DNA of 64,000 nucleotides, taken from positions 806,001-870,000 of the forward strand of contig JAHDVF020000418.1 in NCBI GenBank assembly GCA_022606425.2, given 5' to 3'. The notes under the pieces are model-generated. The model saw nothing but the letters and a program-made list of their open reading frames with translations, was not told where the DNA came from and ran no database searches. Origin of the DNA: Lepidostoma basale (lineage: Eukaryota > Arthropoda > Insecta > Trichoptera > Lepidostomatidae). How positions within the stretch are numbered: the first letter of the stretch is position 1; each line of letters begins with the position of its first letter. Positions 61,545 through 64,000 of the stretch are shown here, one piece after another. The translations under genes and the position numbers were made by a program.

Positions 61545-63305
61545 TCAATATATCAAGACATAACACCTGTATTATGACACGTAGTATTCTAAACCTCTCA
61601 CCACAATGGCAAGATGAAGATAAGAAATATGCTCCTTTTGACGCCATCCCTGCAATATTAAATACGTTCTTGCCATTGATGAAGATTGCACGGTTCTGCA
61701 AATATATATTTTCGTCTGGGGGTAGCGACACTAAAAAGGTTTGAGAAATACTGGGGTTAGGGAAACCTTGATTTTTCTGTGAGGTTTTAAATTATTCGGG
61801 ATTCTTAATTAATAAAATAATTTTCTCGCCTGACCGCACCCGTGAGCCTCTTGAAAGCCATTCGAAGGAACGGGCTTTGGATATTTTCGATGCGGGAGCT
61901 TGGACGATCGGTGTGAAGCGACCCGTGAAGCACAATTCTTTTATGGCCAAAGGATAAACTCGAGTCTTGGCGTGCGCTCCATTCTCCGCTTTGTGATTTT
62001 TCTCCCTCTCCCGCGAATTAATTATTTTCGGCCCTTCCGGCGCACAGCCACGGCTTCATAACATGACATTACCATTCGCTGGAACTTGAGAGTGAAAGCT
62101 CTCCCGACTAGGTATCTGTAGGTTAAGGATTCCGCCCTTTTATCTTTTACCTTTGATAGTTCATATTAAAAGTTAATTCTCACTGGAGTTTGGCTTGTTA
62201 AATACATTTTCACAGTGTCAAAATCAGCTTTGGAAAGTTTCATTAACGCTCCCGTTTGCAAATTAACAAAACCCGCTAAAGGTTACCCCCGTCAAAAGGA
62301 AATATAAAATATTCCAACAGGCGTTTAAAGATGTTCGTGAAGTGAAACATTTTGTCCTTACTTTAGAAAGCTCAGAGGGTCGCATTTTTAAGGAAGAGAG
62401 GAATTTTGAACAACGTCATATTAAGAGTAACTTGAAGTGTAATAAATTTTCACAAGCGGTAGTCGTTTTTATTTGAAATATTGGAAAAATTAGGACATGA
62501 ATTTGAATTTGATGGATGTGGAAGATTGATGGGTGCTGGGAATGAAGGGAGAGAGGTGATGTCAGACTTCATTAGGGGGTGAATATATGTGTACATTAGA
62601 CACGCGAAACGGCTGCACTAAGCGAAATCTTTCCGCATTGGATTCGCTTTGCCCGTAAATATAATATATACGGGTGCCGTATTAGTACTATTAATCACAT
62701 TTCAACAGTGTTATTATGTTGTGATGTACGAAGATATATCCGTTACGGAAATATTATTAATGCGAAGATTGGGCGTAATATTATATACAAACGTTGTACT
62801 CTCGTTAATGGAGATAAATAATATTATTAAACGTCTTTATCAGATAACCAATGGGAAGCCTTAAATGCGCATTAAATCTGATTTATCTTCCGGATATAAT
62901 TGAAGATTTGGATCTGCGCGCCTGGCTGTATCTTCTTACCCGGTTGGATCTCGGAAAAATATTGTTGGAAATATTTTCCTTTAAGGAGCTATTGACAGCA
63001 TCTCCCGGCAGCGCACAGAAGAGTATTTTGACCTTTTTACTGGCCAAAACTATTTAAGGTGTTTTTTTAGCTGGAAATATATTTAAAAACAACAGTTTTA
63101 TGTGTAAATTTAATTTATATTTATTAAATATTACAAAATAAAAGAAAAATAACAAAAAAAACTTTCATCGAAATAAAAAAGGAGTATAAACTCGATTGTT
63201 TTTTTTTATGTTCTTTTTTATGGTTTCTGAACAACTATTAAAAAAACGTTGATGTTATTACTTAAAACAAATAAATAAATAAAAATTGTTATTAACTTTA
63301 TCAAA
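61545..63305. other. Longest stretch without recognised elements
   Basis: About 1.75 kb. GC is higher at 61820-62110, with no long frame. Open frames of 71 and 68 codons at 62649-63057 lack known motifs, and codon content is unremarkable. If the window holds unique host DNA, it is most likely here and at 46565-47465. Confidence 0.45.
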
Positions 63306-63309
63306 AGCT

Positions 63310-63498
63310 TTATAAAAAATATTAAAAGTTGGTCATGTCAGAAGCCGGAAGAATCGACGTGCGTGTATGACTCGATGTATTAATGTGGAGGAAGCTAGAT
63401 AGGTGTGCCAGGATAGAGTAGTGTGGCGGCCGGTCTCTCTGCCTACCCCTGCGGAGAAACGGCGTGATGGTTTGTTGTTGTTGTTATTATTATTAAAC
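63310..63498 (+). mobile_element. RTE-1 subfamily A 3' end
   Basis: KVGHVRSRKNRRACMTRCIN-type codons, then GCCTACCCC-TGCG-GAGAAACGG (63441-63462), GCGTGATGG and (TTG)n changing to (TTA)n at 63469-63497. Confidence 0.8.
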
Positions 63499-63733
63499 AT
63501 ACCTTCCTTTTCTACATCCATGAGTATAACATTTAAACACTACGCAAAGCTAACTTAAATCGCCAAATCAAAATTTCCCGATAACGAAAGCGCTGAGAAC
63601 AAAGTAGTGCGGACTCAGGGACGATGACTGGGTTCAATTGCTTGGGCAGCAATATGCGTGGCGGAATATTTACAAAATGGCCGCTGTATGACGTAATACT
63701 TATTCAAGCATTGTAAAAGCTCACTTCACAAAA

Positions 63734-64000
63734 GGTCGAAGCACCAGTATTTGACCGCCCCCCAGTAAATGACCGTTGGTTAATAAAACAAAATATAATA
63801 AGAATTGCTCTATGTGTCCAGTTAAAAATCTTTAATCCCAAGAAACTATGACAAAAGAGGTAGGCAGAGACAACTGTTGGTAAGAAACAAAACTATCAGT
63901 TTTGAACTGTGCCTTGTCAAACGGTAAAAGTGCGTCTTCCCGTTGTTGTTTTGAGATTGTTAGTAGTTTTTATAAGGAAAAGTGTGGTAAGTGTTTTTAA
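63734..64000. repeat. TA-flanked MITE, second copy, cut by window end
   Basis: Nearly identical to 51808-52070 over 265 bp, with a handful of substitutions and small indels. The terminal TA and first G are replaced by flanking A residues. Confidence 0.8.

Noticed and set aside
62649..63057. Two short open frames as exons of a host gene
   Set aside because: No motif, no convincing splice sites, and their length is expected by chance in this many kilobases.

Overview
This is eukaryotic, AT-rich DNA from an arthropod, most likely an insect. It holds a mariner transposon close in sequence to the vertebrate/insect cecropia-like group, a jockey-type LINE, many RTE-type LINE fragments, tRNA-derived SINEs, hAT-, piggyBac- and Tc1/IS630-type non-autonomous DNA elements, and short inverted-repeat elements that carry hammerhead-ribozyme-like motifs. 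The insect order cannot be decided from the sequence. I find no host protein-coding gene, no rRNA or functional tRNA gene and no CRISPR array. Almost every recognisable coding stretch is a decayed or 5'-truncated transposon gene.

The dominant component is one RTE-type LINE family, here RTE-1, with about 30 truncated copies on both strands. Its 3' end is very regular: a conserved C-terminal coding region, a short GC hairpin with a four-base loop, the word GGCGTGATGG and a short tandem tail. Subfamily A mostly has (TTTG)n or (TTG)n tails and subfamily B mostly (TTAG)n tails. A chimeric 630-700 bp element with an unrelated body and the subfamily B 3' end is present three times (10540, 14480, 31198). 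It looks like a non-autonomous parasite of the RTE-1 machinery, and one copy has a clean target-site duplication. At least six other RTE-like lineages (RTE-2 to RTE-7) occur as 3' fragments, as do about ten jockey-type 3' ends. The longest jockey copy, at 7585-8980, keeps a 415-codon reverse-transcriptase reading frame.

Layout: 0-3 kb, RTE-1 plus a 1295-bp mariner; 3-9.5 kb, LINE fragments, with the large jockey copy nested in RTE-3; 9.5-11.2 kb, two inverted-repeat elements and chimeric copy 1; 11-17 kb, RTE-1, deleted IS630-type element and chimeric copy 2; 18-20.3 kb, a 2.1-kb hAT element with perfect 8-bp duplications and several nested insertions; 20.3-25.9 kb, SINE, inverted-repeat elements and RTE copies; 26-30.8 kb, MITEs and RTE 3' ends; 31-38 kb, chimeric copy 3 nested in RTE-1, a DNA element with complex termini, RTE-2 and jockey; 38-49 kb, RTE-1, a piggyBac-like MITE with a nested SINE, hAT MITE, IS630-type element and three inverted-repeat elements; 50-61 kb, RTE fragments, an RTE-1 tandem array and an 870-bp duplicated block; 61-64 kb, mostly unrecognised sequence ending in a second copy of a young TA-flanked MITE.

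The most interesting signals are: (i) several unrelated short sequence families sharing the layout CNGANGA-U, stem II, GAAAC, 0-4 nt, GUH, nearly all as inverted pairs, which I read as non-autonomous relatives of Penelope-like elements with hammerhead motifs; (ii) a strongly over-represented octamer TACGAGTA, which sister-copy comparison shows arises as a 6-7 bp microinsertion in unrelated repeat families; and (iii) the RTE-1 3' hairpin and tail code and the chimeric elements that share it.
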